A stretch of 64,000 nt of DNA from Elusimicrobium sp. (GCA_015062115.1 SUVG01000003.1:1-64000), one strand, 5' to 3'. Positions 37,908-53,480 are shown, counted from the first letter of the stretch. Translations and numbers: made by a program. Notes: generated by a model from the sequence alone, not told the origin.

Positions 37908-38813
37908 TTAACTGTTTAGAGCCTCGGCCCCGTTCACAATATCTAAAATTTCGTTTGTAATACCGGCCTGACGAACTTTATTAAGTTTTAAGCCCAGGGC
38001 ATTGATCAGTTCCCCCGCGTTTTTGCTGGCTGCGTCCATGGCATTCATGGTAGCCGCCAAGTTAGCGGCTTGCGATTCCAACAAAATGCGATACATATTG
38101 GCTTTTACCAAACGGGGAACCAACATACCAAAAATTTCCTGCAGTCCCGGTTCAAAGATAAAATCTCCCGCTTCCTTTTTAACGGAAGAATCGTTGAGCC
38201 CGAACGGCAACATTGCTTGTTCCACAAGGCTTTGGCTGGCAAGCGATTTGAAGTTGTTATAAATCAACTGTACCGAGCCCAAATTTTCCTGATAATACGC
38301 CTTTAAGACGGCTTCGCCCAAAAGTTCGGCATGAGCATAAGACACTTTGGGAAAAATGCCCACGCTTTCGTACACAACTTTCAAATTCGGCATTTTAAGG
38401 CGGGCAAAAAAGTCGCGCCCTTTTTTCCCGATAGCGAACACGAAGATTTGTTTGCCTTGTTGCTCTTTAATAAATTGCAACGCCGCACGCAACACTACCG
38501 CGTTGAAGGAACCTGTCATGCCTTTGTCCCCGGTAATTACCAATAAACCTACTTTGTTTTGATCCCCGGTTTTGTTGACAAAGAAACGGCTGGCCCAACT
38601 TTCGCTACCGTCTTCCGGTTGAGGCAAAGCAAGAACATCTTGTTTCAAATCGTCCACCATTTCCAACATTTTATTGGCGAACGGACGGGCGGCCGTCATC
38701 AAATCTTGCGCTTTGCGTATGCGGGCGTTTGAAATCATTTTCATCGTCTGCATAATCTGCTGCGTAGATTTGATGGCTTTTATATTTTGCCGTATGTCCC
38801 TAAGTGATTCCAT
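37908..38813 (-). CDS. atpG: ATP synthase gamma subunit
   Basis: 301 residues, rotor shaft. N-terminal RDIRQNIKAIKSTQQIMQTMKMIS (split) and C-terminal AMDAASKNAGELINALGLKLNKVRQA are the conserved coiled-coil helices. SD AGGA. It starts 9 nt after hldD rather than after atpA. Confidence 0.97.
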   Translation of the reverse strand: MESLRDIRQNIKAIKSTQQIMQTMKMISNARIRKAQDLMTAARPFANKMLEMVDDLKQDVLALPQPEDGSESWASRFFVNKTGDQNKVGLLVITGDKGMTGSFNAVVLRAALQFIKEQQGKQIFVFAIGKKGRDFFARLKMPNLKVVYESVGIFPKVSYAHAELLGEAVLKAYYQENLGSVQLIYNNFKSLASQSLVEQAMLPFGLNDSSVKKEAGDFIFEPGLQEIFGMLVPRLVKANMYRILLESQAANLAATMNAMDAASKNAGELINALGLKLNKVRQAGITNEILDIVNGAEALNS

Positions 38814-38822
38814 GAGAAGTTC

Positions 38823-39758
38823 CTATTTATTGCGCCCTTCCAAAATAGCCACATAATCGGCAATACCGGCTTCCAAGGAATAGTCCGGCTCATAGCCCAA
38901 TTTTTCTTTGGCAAGGGTCATATCCGCTTGGGTTTTTAATTGGAAGAACGGATACGGGTTGTCAATGTATTCCGGTTCCAAGTTGGTGCCCAATTCTTTG
39001 TTTAAGCAATTGATAATGGTGTTGTAGTCGCGAGCAATACCGGTAGCGGCATTGTAAACACCCGTTTCTTTACCGTTATTCAAGGCGCACAAGTTGATTT
39101 TGACGATATCTTTTACATACACAAAATCGCGTTGTTGTTCCCCGTACTTAAATACACGCGGGCGTTTGCCTTCTTTCATTTGTTTGTAAAGTTGATACAC
39201 CATGCTGGCCATTTTGCCTTTGTAATACTCACCCGGCCCATAGACATTGAAATAACGCAAACCGATAATGGTCATATCGTTATTATCTTCGGTAAATTGG
39301 CGGGCCACATTATCCATGATGGCTTTGGAAAAACCATACACATTTTCGGGGTGGGTCGGCTGCGTTTCCACGTTCGGGGCCGGAGCATTACCGTAAGTGG
39401 CGGCGGAAGAAGCATAAATTACTTTTTTAATATCGTTTTCCGCAGCAAAAGCCAACAGATTTTTGAAGGCTTCCACATTTTGTTCCATCATGGCTTTTTG
39501 ATCCATAACGGTGGTATCGGTAATGGCGGCTTCGTGGAAGATAGCATCAAAGTACATATCGTGCGGCACGCATTCAAACAAATCGGCCGTAATAACATCA
39601 CCTTTGAAACCGATTAAGTTTTTGAAGTTCCCGTTTTTGGAGAAATCGTCCAACACGGTTACTTCATGCCCTTGGGCTTCCAAGGTTTTAGCAATGTTGC
39701 TACCGATAAAACCGGCTCCGCCGGTAACCAAGTATTTCTTTTTGGCTTTGTTTTCCAT
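38823..39758 (-). CDS. hldD: ADP-L-glycero-D-manno-heptose 6-epimerase
   Basis: Final step in making the activated heptose of the lipopolysaccharide inner core. 311 residues, extended SDR: NAD motif TGGAGFIG, catalytic ASSAATYG and YGFSK, then RYFNVYGPGEYYKGKMASM and QQRDFVYVKDIV, which are specific for HldD rather than GalE. Set inside the ATP synthase operon between atpA and atpG, with 9-nt gaps on both sides and its own SD (AGGAG). kdsC at the right end belongs to the same core pathway. Confidence 0.9.
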   Translation of the reverse strand: MENKAKKKYLVTGGAGFIGSNIAKTLEAQGHEVTVLDDFSKNGNFKNLIGFKGDVITADLFECVPHDMYFDAIFHEAAITDTTVMDQKAMMEQNVEAFKNLLAFAAENDIKKVIYASSAATYGNAPAPNVETQPTHPENVYGFSKAIMDNVARQFTEDNNDMTIIGLRYFNVYGPGEYYKGKMASMVYQLYKQMKEGKRPRVFKYGEQQRDFVYVKDIVKINLCALNNGKETGVYNAATGIARDYNTIINCLNKELGTNLEPEYIDNPYPFFQLKTQADMTLAKEKLGYEPDYSLEAGIADYVAILEGRNK

Positions 39759-39767
39759 GAAATTCTC

Positions 39768-41835
<2,068 letters not shown>

Positions 41836-41838
41836 GGA

Positions 41839-42333
41839 TTATTTGGCTCTCACTTCTTCCAATACGCGATCCACCGCTTGGCGGGTGGCGTCTTCGCTCA
41901 TCTGCTGTTGCAATACTTTTTCGGCAGCGAGCATGGCGGTACGGACAATTTCTCCGCGAACATCTGCCAAGGCTTGGTTTTTTTCCGCTTCAATTTGTGC
42001 TTTAGCCTGTTCTACCAAGCGTTCGGCATTGGCTTTGGCTTCCGCCAACAGTTGATCCCGTTGGGTTTCGCCCGTTTTTACCGCTTCCGCAATTTTTTTT
42101 GCGGCGGCATCGGTAATTTCTGCCAATTTCGCGTCTAATTCCCGTTTAAGATTTTCGGCCGATTCGCGGGCTTCCTGCGCTTGTTTTTTGTCGTCGGCAA
42201 TTTGTTGTTCGCGTTTTTCCAGCATACCGATAATGCTGCCCCACGCAAACTTTTTAAGCAAATATACCAGCAACAAAAAGTTACAAACGGTAAGGATAAA
42301 AACCCCGTAATCGGGTTTTAACAAATCTTCCAT
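41839..42333 (-). CDS. atpF: ATP synthase b subunit
   Basis: 164 residues: one N-terminal membrane helix (FILTVCNFLLLVYLLKKF) followed by a long charged alpha-helix (residues about 35-160) forming the peripheral stalk. Only one b-type gene is present, so the stalk is likely a homodimer. Confidence 0.94.
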   Translation of the reverse strand: MEDLLKPDYGVFILTVCNFLLLVYLLKKFAWGSIIGMLEKREQQIADDKKQAQEARESAENLKRELDAKLAEITDAAAKKIAEAVKTGETQRDQLLAEAKANAERLVEQAKAQIEAEKNQALADVRGEIVRTAMLAAEKVLQQQMSEDATRQAVDRVLEEVRAK

Positions 42334-42352
42334 AGATTTCGCCTATCTAAAA

Positions 42353-42580
42353 TTACATTACCAAGTTGAGCAAGCAGATAACCAAACCCAACATAGCGGC
42401 ACCTTCCAACAAGGCAGCGATAATAATCATCGTGGTGCGCAAGTCAGAACCGGCTTCGGGTTGGCGGGCAGTACCTTCCAAGGCAGCCGTACCGATTTTA
42501 CCTAAACCGAGAGCGGCACCGATTACGGTAAGTCCGGCACCGATACCGGCGGCGATATATTTAAGTGCTACGAGTTCCAT
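42353..42580 (-). CDS. atpE: ATP synthase c subunit
   Basis: 75 residues, two helices joined by the polar loop ARQPEA. The ion-binding Glu is in LLEGAAMLG of helix 2. The helix-1 position that is Gln in Na+-type rotors is Lys (GLGKIG), and the residues after the Glu are Gly-Ala rather than Ser/Thr. This points to proton rather than Na+ coupling. SD AGGAG. Confidence 0.96.
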   Translation of the reverse strand: MELVALKYIAAGIGAGLTVIGAALGLGKIGTAALEGTARQPEAGSDLRTTMIIIAALLEGAAMLGLVICLLNLVM

Positions 42581-42627
42581 AGTTATTTCTCCTTTTGGGC
42601 AAAAGCCCGATTGATAGATTTTTCAAA

Positions 42628-43389
42628 TTAGTGCGTATGTATGACCGATCCGGCAAAGATGGCCGTTAAAAGCGTAAATACATACGCCTGTAAAAACGCC
42701 ACCAAAAGTTCCAAACAAGTCATAAAAATTTCCAGCCCCATGGCAGGGAACAACGCCCCCACCCCGGCGGCAATATGCATTTTCCCAACAATAAAAATAA
42801 TCAAAAGCAAGCACAACAGTACCATGTGCCCCGAGAGCATATTGGCAAACAAACGAATTGCCAATACGCAAACTTTAATGACGGTACTGATAACTTCCAA
42901 CGGGAAGATAAGCGGAACAAGCCATGCCGGCGTACCGGAAGGAACAAACCCTTTCAAAAAGCCGATAAAACCGTGATATTTTAGACCGCTGTACAAAATA
43001 AGTCCGCCGGAACAAACAGCCAACGCGGCGGTAACGGAAATGTTGGAAGTAGCCGTGCGCATATTGGGAATCATACCCGCTAAGTTAACGCACAAGATGA
43101 ACATAAAAAGCGTACAAAAATACGGAAGCATACCGCGCCCTTCCTGCCCCATATTGGGAAGAACAAGCCCGTCGCGAATAAAAGAAACATATTCTTCCAT
43201 AAGCGTGGTAAGCAAGCGCCCGGCCCGGCTTTTATGCGGGCGCGAAACCCAATAAAGCCCTAATACTAACAAAACACTTACGGCCATAATGGTAACGGAA
43301 TGTGTGGTAATGGGGAGGCGGAACCCGCCGAGCACAATGCCCCAATCGTGGTCTAAAATATGGTGAGAAATAATTTCAGCGATATCCAT
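42628..43389 (-). CDS. atpB: ATP synthase a subunit
   Basis: 253 residues, polytopic. The essential Arg is in AIRLFANMLSGH (helix 4), followed by the C-terminal FLQAYVFTLLTAIF. Overlaps atpZ by 14 nt. Confidence 0.96.
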   Translation of the reverse strand: MDIAEIISHHILDHDWGIVLGGFRLPITTHSVTIMAVSVLLVLGLYWVSRPHKSRAGRLLTTLMEEYVSFIRDGLVLPNMGQEGRGMLPYFCTLFMFILCVNLAGMIPNMRTATSNISVTAALAVCSGGLILYSGLKYHGFIGFLKGFVPSGTPAWLVPLIFPLEVISTVIKVCVLAIRLFANMLSGHMVLLCLLLIIFIVGKMHIAAGVGALFPAMGLEIFMTCLELLVAFLQAYVFTLLTAIFAGSVIHTH

Positions 43390-43633
43390 CTTTGCTTTCT
43401 GCCTTTTTTGTATTTACGCGCGCGGTTTGCATTTCTTTGGCGGCACGCAAAATAATATAAAATCCAAGTACAAACCCGACACATACCCCCGCTAATAAAA
43501 ACCACGGCGAAGTTCCGCATTTTTTATCGAGCCAAAAACCGAACCAGGCTCCTAAAATTTCACTCACGGCAAATTCGGCACCTAAGGTAGTAATGGTTAC
43601 ATGATCCTGCTTAGAAATAGGCCCCAATGCCAT
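43376..43633 (-). CDS. atpZ: AtpZ/AtpI-type small membrane protein of the ATP synthase operon
   Basis: 85 residues with two hydrophobic segments in the AtpZ/AtpI pattern (GAEFAVSEILGAWFGFWLDKK, split; then LLAGVCVGFVLGFYIIL). Such proteins help in c-ring assembly or Mg2+/Ca2+ movement. First gene of the operon. SD GGAG 6 nt before the ATG. A TATAAT box near 43678 could be the operon's -10, but its -35 is weak. Confidence 0.82.
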   Translation of the reverse strand: MALGPISKQDHVTITTLGAEFAVSEILGAWFGFWLDKKCGTSPWFLLAGVCVGFVLGFYIILRAAKEMQTARVNTKKAESKDGYR

Positions 43634-43721
43634 GGCGTTCTCCGGGTATAAATACCGAGTGAAAAGTATATGCTAATATTATAAAAAATTTTACTCTTAA
43701 AAACTACTCTCTTTATTGTAT

Positions 43722-43752
43722 AAAAAACCCCACCGTAAAGGCAGGGTTTTTT
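43722..43752 (-). terminator. Terminator of the GH13 glycosidase gene
   Basis: 7-bp GC-rich stem (two G-T pairs) flanked by AAAAAA/TTTTTT. It separates the glycosidase gene from the downstream ATP synthase operon on the same strand. Confidence 0.7.
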
Positions 43753-43769
43753 CTGTTTTTGAATCTTAC

Positions 43770-45224
43770 TTAAATGCCGAAAGTGAATATTTTACTTTCG
43801 TACGGTTTTAGTACGATTTCGTATCCTTCCGCTTGCATTTGGGGAGAAATCGTTATCCTTTCCCCTGAAAATTCTTCTACCAAGCCTTCTTGCTGTTGCA
43901 TGCCTTTTACGGACAGCCGCCCTTTGGCAGAATGTTCGCTGTAGTTAATAACAATCAATTTACCCGTATTCATCTGTTTCCACTGCCAGGATAAAATACT
44001 GCGGAAGGAATCGTCCCCGGAGGGGGAAACCTCTTTCAAACTCCATTGTCCTCCGTGGAAAGCCGGAGCGGACGCCATTTTCAACAAGCGGTGATAGTGA
44101 GAGCGCACTTCTTCGTTTGTTTCAAAAGAATCGCACACATATTGAATCGGCATACGGGCCGGGCGGCCTAAAATTTGGAACAAGTGGAACAAGCGCGCCC
44201 CGGGCAAAGTGGAGATAATCGTGCTGGCCGCGAGCGATTTTTCCTTCCCGAAAGCTTTTAAAGATTCTTCTTCATCGTGGTTGGAAGTAAAGCGGATAGA
44301 GCGTTTTTGATATAAATGCTCCGCTCCCAAGTGGGCTCTGATGCTTTCCGGATTGGAAAAGCGCAGACGGTCGTAGAGCACTTTATCGTAGGTATAGTCA
44401 AAACCCATTTCCTGGATATCCCACTCTAAACCCCAATACACTTCGGCAATAAATACAAATTCGTGGTAGTTTTCGCGTACCGCCGCCAAAGCACGGCTCC
44501 AAAATTCTTCCTTCGGCAGTTCCCCCCCTACAAATTCCCACCAGGTATCGCGGTGAACTTTGTTGAGGGAAAGCATGGCCATATCGCAACGAACGCCATC
44601 GCACATTTGCGCCACTTTTAATAAATTGTTGATGACAAATTCCCGCGTTTCGGGATTAAAATAATTCAGTTGTGCCGTATCCGTCCAAGGGGCAAAATAC
44701 GGGTCGCGCCCATGGGCAATATACACACCGTTGGAATTTTTGAAAAACCAATCTTTGTGCGTATGAGGTTCTTGGGTGCCTGTATTGATAAAATACTCCG
44801 GATGTTCGCTAACGGCAGGGCAGTCTATCGCCAAGTGATTGCCCACAAAATCCAAGAACAGGGAAATGCCTTTTTGGTGCATTCTTTCACGCAGGGTTTG
44901 CAAAGCACTGTTTCCGCCTAAAGATTCATCTACTTCATACTCGTAAACGGCATAGGGGGAGGCGGTAATATCTTCGGGGACAAAATCGGGTTTAATGGTA
45001 CGGACTTGATCCTGAATATCTTTACAATCACGCGCAATTTGTTCTGCGGCGGGGCTTTTTTTCCAAACGCCCATTAACCAAATGGCATCGAAACCTGTTT
45101 CTTTGGTTGTATTCAAAAATTCTTCCGGAATATCGGCCAGCGTAAAAGAGCGGCCGTATTGCGCGTTTAGCCGTTGAAGCCAAGAACGCGTATTGATTTC
45201 TAAGATATGTGGATTTGTTCTCAT
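43770..45224 (-). CDS. Alpha-amylase family (GH13) glycosidase, cytoplasmic
   Basis: 484 residues without a signal peptide. A GH13 TIM barrel: beta4 nucleophile in DGVRCDMAML, acid/base Glu in FIAEVYWGLEW, and the transition-state Asp in FTSNHDEE. The beta2 region DFVGNHLAID is also typical. A C-terminal beta domain closes the protein. The exact activity (glycogen, malto-oligosaccharide or sucrose-type substrate) is not readable from motifs. Likely acts in glycogen turnover together with glgC. Strong SD GGGGGAG. Confidence 0.88.
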   Translation of the reverse strand: MRTNPHILEINTRSWLQRLNAQYGRSFTLADIPEEFLNTTKETGFDAIWLMGVWKKSPAAEQIARDCKDIQDQVRTIKPDFVPEDITASPYAVYEYEVDESLGGNSALQTLRERMHQKGISLFLDFVGNHLAIDCPAVSEHPEYFINTGTQEPHTHKDWFFKNSNGVYIAHGRDPYFAPWTDTAQLNYFNPETREFVINNLLKVAQMCDGVRCDMAMLSLNKVHRDTWWEFVGGELPKEEFWSRALAAVRENYHEFVFIAEVYWGLEWDIQEMGFDYTYDKVLYDRLRFSNPESIRAHLGAEHLYQKRSIRFTSNHDEEESLKAFGKEKSLAASTIISTLPGARLFHLFQILGRPARMPIQYVCDSFETNEEVRSHYHRLLKMASAPAFHGGQWSLKEVSPSGDDSFRSILSWQWKQMNTGKLIVINYSEHSAKGRLSVKGMQQQEGLVEEFSGERITISPQMQAEGYEIVLKPYESKIFTFGI

Positions 45225-45337
45225 GGCGATACTCCCCCCTATAATTCTTATAGCACTTTACAACCAACTTGTAAACTTTTTTCACTTTACACAGAAAAAA
45301 GCCTCTTTGGAAGAGAAAAAAAGGGTTATTTCAGCGC

Positions 45338-45370
45338 AAAAAAATCCCCGCCCGGGAAACCCGAACGGGG
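45338..45370 (-). terminator. gyrA terminator
   Basis: CCCCG/CGGGG outer arms with an inner CGGG/CCCG stem (45346-45370), followed on the minus strand by TTTTTTT (45338-45344). It closes the dnaA-dnaN-dciA-gyrB-gyrA run. Confidence 0.82.
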
Positions 45371-45393
45371 AAATTTTCTCTCAAAACGAGCCG

Positions 45394-47913
45394 TTAGTTA
45401 TTTTCCGGTTCATTTTCTTCCTCGTCTTTTACGACGGGAGCGATGCGGGCAATTTTGTCGCCCTCTTCCAGCTTCGCCAAGGTAACGCCTTGAGCGTTGC
45501 GGCTGACGGAGCGGATATCGGCACAGCGAACGCGAATCGTCATACCTTTTTCGGTTACAATCATCAAGTCTTTGCTTTCATCTACCAACTTGATACCGAC
45601 CACGGAACCGTTGCGCGCACTGGTTTTAATGGTAATTACACCCATACCGCCGCGGTTTTGGCGTTTGTATTCGCTAAACTCAGTGCGTTTACCGAACCCG
45701 TTTTCACAGACGGACAACACATCGGGTTGCGGTTCATCGTTCGGGGCGTGTTCCATACCTACCACCACATCGCCGCTGGCTAAGTTAATGGCACGGACAC
45801 CTTTTGCCGGGCGACCCATGCTGCGTACTTGGTTTTCATCGAAACGGATAGATTTACCGTTTTTGGTGGCTACGATAATATCGGATTTACCGTGCGTGGT
45901 TTGTACGCCTACAAGCACATCGCCTTCTTCCAAACCGATAGCAATAATACCGGAACGGCGGATATTGGCAAACTCGCTGAGTTCCACGCGTTTAATCGTA
46001 CCGAAACGGGTACACATCGTAAGGTAGGTGTTTTCGCAATGTTTGGGGTCAAAATCTTCAATAGCAACGGCAGAGGTTACTTTTTCTTCGCCCGTTAATT
46101 GCAAGAGGTTTACAATCGCCTTCCCTTTGGACATACGGTTTCCTTCGGGGATTTCGAAAGCACGCAAAGCAAACACACGGCCGCGGTTGGTGAACATCAA
46201 GATAGTGGCGTGAGAAGAAGTGATGAATAAGTGTTCCATAAAGTCTTCTTCCTTCGTTTTGCTACCGATGATACCTTTACCGCCGCGGTTTTGGCTCTTA
46301 TAGGTGGAAAGCGGAATACGTTTGGCGTAGCCGTCGTTGGATATAGTGATAACCACATCTTCCTTCTCGATTAAATCTTCCATGGAGAAGTCCGTCATGT
46401 CCGGGCCGATTTCGGTGCGGCGTTCATCGCCGTAGGTTTTCTTCAGCTCGGTTAATTCTTCCACGATGATATCCAAAATGCGTTGCGGATTGGCCAAAAT
46501 GGCTTGTAATTCTTCAATCAGTTTCAGCAGGTCTTTGCGTTCGTTTTCAATAGCCAAAGCGGAAAGTTGCGTCAACTGGTGGAGTCTCATATCCAAGATG
46601 GCTTGGGCTTGTACTTCGGATAAAGTAAAGCGGCTCATCAAGGTAAATTTAGCTTCGGTCGGGTCTTTGGCATTACGGATAATGGCAACAACCTCGTCCA
46701 TGTTGGCAATAGCCACTAACAAACCGGACAATACATGTTCGCGGCGTTGGGCTTTGTTCAAATCGAACTTCGTGCGGTTGGTGATGATTTCCTTGCGGTG
46801 TTTTACATAGGCTTTCATCACTTCCTTTAAGGAAAGCACGCGCGGGCGGCCGTCCACAATTGCCAACATATTCACCGGGAAAGAGGTTTGAAGTTGGGTG
46901 TGTTTGTAGAGGTGGTTTAAGACCACTTGAGCGTTGCCGTCGCGTTTTACTTCGATTACCAAGCGCATACCGCGGCGATCGGACTCGTCACGGATATCGG
47001 AAATATCGGTAATCTTTTTATCGCGCACCAAACCGACAATGTTTTCAATCAAAGAGGTTTTGTTTACTTGATACGGAATAGCCGTTACGATAATAGCTTC
47101 GCGGCCGTTTTTGCGTTCTTCGATTTCCGTGGTGGCTTGTACTTTTACACTGCCGTGGCCTGTTTCGAAGTATTCATAAATACCTTTGGTTCCGCGGATA
47201 ATAGCACCCGTCGGGAAGTCCGGCCCTTTAATAATTTTCATCATTTCTTTGGTGGTAATATCGGGGTTTTTGATATATTCGATAATACCGTCGCAGACTT
47301 CGGCCAAGTTGTGGGTAGGAATATTGGTAGCCATACCTACGGCAATACCGGAGGAACCGTTTACGAGCAAAGCCGGGAATTTGGCGGGAAGCACGGAAGG
47401 TTCCATTAAAGAACCGTCGTAGTTGGGAATCATTTTAACGGTATCTTTATCCAAATCTCCCAACATTTCTTCGGAAATTCTTTGCAAACGGCACTCCGTA
47501 TAACGCATAGCGGCGGCGGAGTCTCCGTCGATAGAACCGAAGTTTCCTTGTCCGTCAATTAAGGTTTCTCGGATAGAAAAATCTTGCGCCATACGCACCA
47601 GCGTATCGTACACGGCCGTATCGCCGTGCGGGTGATATTTACCGAGCACATCCCCCACTACGCGGGCAGATTTTTTGTAGGGTCTGTTATATTTCAAACC
47701 CATTTCGTTCATGGAATACAAAACACGGCGGTGTACCGGTTTTAGACCGTCGCGCACGTCCGGCAAGGCACGCCCTACAATTACGCTCATGGCGTAATCG
47801 ATGTAGTAAGAGCGCATTTCGCCGGCGATATCGCGTTGTTGAATATTACCAAATAAGTCCACATTTACATTAACATTTTGGACTTCCGGTTGATTGTTGT
47901 TTTCTTCACTCAT
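45394..47913 (-). CDS. gyrA: DNA gyrase subunit A
   Basis: 839 residues. Catalytic Tyr138 in RYTECRLQ. The quinolone-determining region reads [17 protein letters not shown], with Thr99 at the E. coli Ser83 position. The C-terminal beta-pinwheel contains a GyrA box of the form QNRGGKG, which marks GyrA rather than ParC. It ends in an acidic tail ([12 protein letters not shown]). SD AGGAG; directly downstream of gyrB. Confidence 0.97.
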   Translation of the reverse strand: MSEENNNQPEVQNVNVNVDLFGNIQQRDIAGEMRSYYIDYAMSVIVGRALPDVRDGLKPVHRRVLYSMNEMGLKYNRPYKKSARVVGDVLGKYHPHGDTAVYDTLVRMAQDFSIRETLIDGQGNFGSIDGDSAAAMRYTECRLQRISEEMLGDLDKDTVKMIPNYDGSLMEPSVLPAKFPALLVNGSSGIAVGMATNIPTHNLAEVCDGIIEYIKNPDITTKEMMKIIKGPDFPTGAIIRGTKGIYEYFETGHGSVKVQATTEIEERKNGREAIIVTAIPYQVNKTSLIENIVGLVRDKKITDISDIRDESDRRGMRLVIEVKRDGNAQVVLNHLYKHTQLQTSFPVNMLAIVDGRPRVLSLKEVMKAYVKHRKEIITNRTKFDLNKAQRREHVLSGLLVAIANMDEVVAIIRNAKDPTEAKFTLMSRFTLSEVQAQAILDMRLHQLTQLSALAIENERKDLLKLIEELQAILANPQRILDIIVEELTELKKTYGDERRTEIGPDMTDFSMEDLIEKEDVVITISNDGYAKRIPLSTYKSQNRGGKGIIGSKTKEEDFMEHLFITSSHATILMFTNRGRVFALRAFEIPEGNRMSKGKAIVNLLQLTGEEKVTSAVAIEDFDPKHCENTYLTMCTRFGTIKRVELSEFANIRRSGIIAIGLEEGDVLVGVQTTHGKSDIIVATKNGKSIRFDENQVRSMGRPAKGVRAINLASGDVVVGMEHAPNDEPQPDVLSVCENGFGKRTEFSEYKRQNRGGMGVITIKTSARNGSVVGIKLVDESKDLMIVTEKGMTIRVRCADIRSVSRNAQGVTLAKLEEGDKIARIAPVVKDEEENEPENN

Positions 47914-47946
47914 TATAAAAATCTCCTGTTACGGATAAATCGTCAG

Positions 47947-47971
47947 GTGCCGGCGGTATAAACACCGGCAC
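47947..47971 (-). other. Intercistronic hairpin between gyrB and gyrA
   Basis: Inverted repeat GTGCCGG (47947-47953) / CCGGCAC (47965-47971) in the 63-nt gap. There is no U-run after it on the minus strand, so it is more likely an mRNA-processing or stability element than a terminator. Confidence 0.45.
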
Positions 47972-47976
47972 TAAAA

Positions 47977-50794
<2,818 letters not shown>

Positions 50795-50795
<1 letters not shown>

Positions 50796-51904
50796 TACGC
50801 TCTCACCGGCATAATGACATATTTGAAAACATCTTCCCCTACCGGTTCAATTAACACAGGTTGAGAAGCATTTACAAAAGAAAAAGATACTTTTTCCGTA
50901 CCGATATTTTTTAATACATCAATGATATATTGAGGATTAAAAGCGGCATCAAAAGTTTCCAAATTATATTCCACCGGAAGTTCTTCCGTAAAATCCATTT
51001 TTTGGGAATTGGAAGAAATTATCAAGGTATTGTTTTCCAGTTTATATTTCACCACACTGCCAAATTCGCCGGCGCACAAAGCGGAACGACGGGTACAGGC
51101 TAAAAGTTCTTTGGAAAATACCTCAAAAGTAATATTTTTCTTAGTAGGAATTACTTGATTATAATTAGGGAAATTCCCTTCAATTAAACGAGAAATAAAA
51201 GTGGTTTCGTTCATAATAAAACTGACTTGGTTGGAAGACACATTTATTTCGATTTTACTGTCTTTGGCCGGTTTGGCAATACCGATAAAACGGCATAATT
51301 CGTTTAAGATTTTAGTGGGAATAATAATTTTAAATTCTTGGCTTCCCGGTAATGCTTCGTGGCTGGCTACAGCCAAGCGTCCGCCATCGGTGGCTACAAT
51401 TTCAAACTTATCGGCAGTGTTATTCCACAAAAGACCGTTCAAAATATAGCGGGTTTCTTGTGTAGAAGCGGAAAACGCTGTTTTTTCAATCATTTTTTGA
51501 AGTTTAATAGGATCTAATAAAATACTGTTTTCGCGTTTTACTTCGGGAATAGCGGGATATTCGGATTTAGGAGTACCGATGACCCAAAATTTACTTTTAC
51601 CGGATTTAATATGAAATTTATTATTTTCATCGGAATAAAGGCTGATTTCTTTATCATCAGATAAGTTCTTGATGATATCAGAAAATTCCTTCATAGGAAC
51701 AGTAATACTACCTTCTTCTTCCACCTCGGCATTTACATAGTGAACGGTTGCCATTTCCATATCGGTACGGACGAATTTTAATTTTCCGTTTTGTGCTTCA
51801 AGTAAAAAGTTATGCAATATCGGCGCCGGAGTACGGGAAGATACGCTGGTGGAAACAATTTGAATGCCTTCCAATAAGGTGGACTTAGTAATATTTATTT
51901 TCAT
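50795..51904 (-). CDS. dnaN: DNA polymerase III beta subunit (sliding clamp)
   Basis: 369 residues with three clamp domains; ends in KYVIMPVRA, the typical (VM/LM)P(V/M)R C-terminus that contributes to the clamp. SD AGGA. Lies downstream of dnaA. recF does not follow: dciA starts at the stop codon. Confidence 0.97.
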
Positions 51905-52089
51905 ATTTATATTCCTAGTAATATATCCTGTTTATTGTGTGGATAATGTTTATTGCCCTATACGGTTTTTGGGGGCCCGTTGTGAACAACACGTTTTTTT
52001 TATCCACAATATACACTTCTAAAAAATTTATCCTTCGGGTTACGGCTTTATTAGGGGTATTATCCACTAATTTTTACTTCTTATCCACA
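51905..52089. other. Predicted oriC, dnaA-dnaN intergenic part with DnaA boxes
   Basis: Three perfect DnaA boxes (TTATCCACA or complement): 51938-51946 (reverse), 52000-52008 and 52081-52089; the last lies inside the 3' end of dnaA. A one-mismatch box is at 52060-52068 (TTATCCACT). AT-rich between boxes. Box clustering next to dnaA, plus divergence of gene direction around this point, support an origin. The dnaN promoter should also lie here, but I could not fix it. Confidence 0.75.
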
Positions 52090-53447
52090 GCCTTAATATC
52101 CAAGATAATTTGATTTATTTCGGCTGCAAAAAACGGATCTGTTTCTATTTTGTTCTTTATCAGGTCGCGCGCATGAACAACTGTGCTGTGATCGCGGTTA
52201 AATTCCCGGCCGATTTCCGGCAGAGAAAGATCAGTCAGTTCCGTAGTTAAAAACATGGCAATTTGGCGCGGCCAGGCAATCGATTGGGTTTTTCGTTTGG
52301 AATTAAAATCTTCCATACGAATATTGTAATGTTTAGCCACTATTTTTTTAATTACATTTACATTGATTGAAAGGGTATTTTCTGTTACCAAAATATCGGA
52401 AAGAAGTTCTTTGGCTACAGGGATAGTGGGGGTAATACCCTGCATATCACAATATGCTTTTAAGCGAAGTAAAGAACCTTCCAATTCGCGTACGTTGCTT
52501 TGTATACCTTCAGCAATAAAAGAGATAACATCATCGCCTATATTAAAACCGTTAGAATCTCTTTTTTGGCGTAAAATGGCAATACGCGTTTCCAAACTGG
52601 GGCGTTTAATTTCGGCAATAATACCCGATAATAAGCGGGAAGAAAGGCGTTCGTCCCACTCAAGTTGTTGGGGGGTTCTGTCCGATGATAAAACAATTTG
52701 TTTACGACTTTCAAACAAAGCATTAAAAGTGTTAAAAAATTCAATCGTACATTGTTCTTTACCCGATACAAACTGAATATCGTCCATTAAAAAACAATCT
52801 AACGAACGGTATTTTTTACGGAAACTTTCCGAAGATTTGTTTTGTAAGGCTTCAATATATTCGCTCACAAACTCTTCACCGGACATATAAAGTACTTTTG
52901 CATTAGGGTTATTTTCGATAATTTTATTTCCCAACGCATGAAGTAAGTGTGTTTTTCCTAATCCGGGAGAAGAATAAATCACTAACGGGTTATTTTCCCT
53001 GTTTCCCATTTTAAGGGCCGCTGCCTGAGCTGCCTTATAAGCAAAACGGTTAGAGGGAGATTCAATAAAATTTTCAAAAGTATAAGAGGTATTCAACCGC
53101 GCCGCAAATTGGTTTCGTTTGGTGGCGGTAGAATTTTGTGCGGGGGGGAGAGTGGATAAAATACTTTCAGCTGAATTTATTACAGGGGCAGATTGTTGCT
53201 GTGAAACGGTATATACAACCGTAATATCCGCGCCTAAATGTTTCAAAAAAGCATCTTTAATAATATGTTCATAACGTTCCCGAATTGTTTTTCCCCAAAA
53301 TTGGTTGGGTAAAAGTATAGTTAATACGTTTTCCTTATATGTTAATTGCGCGGGCCGCAACCACATATCATAAGTGTCTCTGCCAATAATATTTTCTATA
53401 TCTTGAAAAACAGGAACTAATTGAGGGTACGATTTTAAATTATCCAC
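52074..53447 (-). CDS. dnaA: Chromosomal replication initiator DnaA
   Basis: 457 residues: domain I (helicase contact), a variable linker (82-120), AAA+ domain with Walker A PGLGKT (161-166, in the form [11 protein letters not shown]), [11 protein letters not shown] Walker B, and C-terminal DNA-binding HTH with [15 protein letters not shown]. Starts at GTG (53447), which lies inside a perfect DnaA box. A promoter TTGACC-17-TAATAT is 27-34 nt upstream. Confidence 0.97.
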   Translation of the reverse strand: MDNLKSYPQLVPVFQDIENIIGRDTYDMWLRPAQLTYKENVLTILLPNQFWGKTIRERYEHIIKDAFLKHLGADITVVYTVSQQQSAPVINSAESILSTLPPAQNSTATKRNQFAARLNTSYTFENFIESPSNRFAYKAAQAAALKMGNRENNPLVIYSSPGLGKTHLLHALGNKIIENNPNAKVLYMSGEEFVSEYIEALQNKSSESFRKKYRSLDCFLMDDIQFVSGKEQCTIEFFNTFNALFESRKQIVLSSDRTPQQLEWDERLSSRLLSGIIAEIKRPSLETRIAILRQKRDSNGFNIGDDVISFIAEGIQSNVRELEGSLLRLKAYCDMQGITPTIPVAKELLSDILVTENTLSINVNVIKKIVAKHYNIRMEDFNSKRKTQSIAWPRQIAMFLTTELTDLSLPEIGREFNRDHSTVVHARDLIKNKIETDPFFAAEINQIILDIKAVDKK

Positions 53448-53448
53448 A
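53440..53448 (-). promoter_or_regulatory. DnaA box covering the dnaA start codon
   Basis: Perfect TTATCCACA on the plus strand; on the minus strand TGTGGATAA contains the GTG start codon of dnaA. Binding here could affect transcription or translation start of dnaA (autoregulation). That role is inferred. Confidence 0.7.
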
Positions 53449-53480
53449 GAAATGCCGCCATATAAAAGATGATAATCTAA

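Noticed and set aside
42353-42580. Na+-dependent ATP synthase considered for the c subunit
   Set aside because: The Q...E-S/T sodium signature is absent (Lys replaces Gln; Gly-Ala follow the Glu), so proton coupling is more likely.
47947-47971. gyrB terminator
   Set aside because: There is no U-run after the stem and gyrA follows on the same strand, so I list it as an intercistronic hairpin instead.
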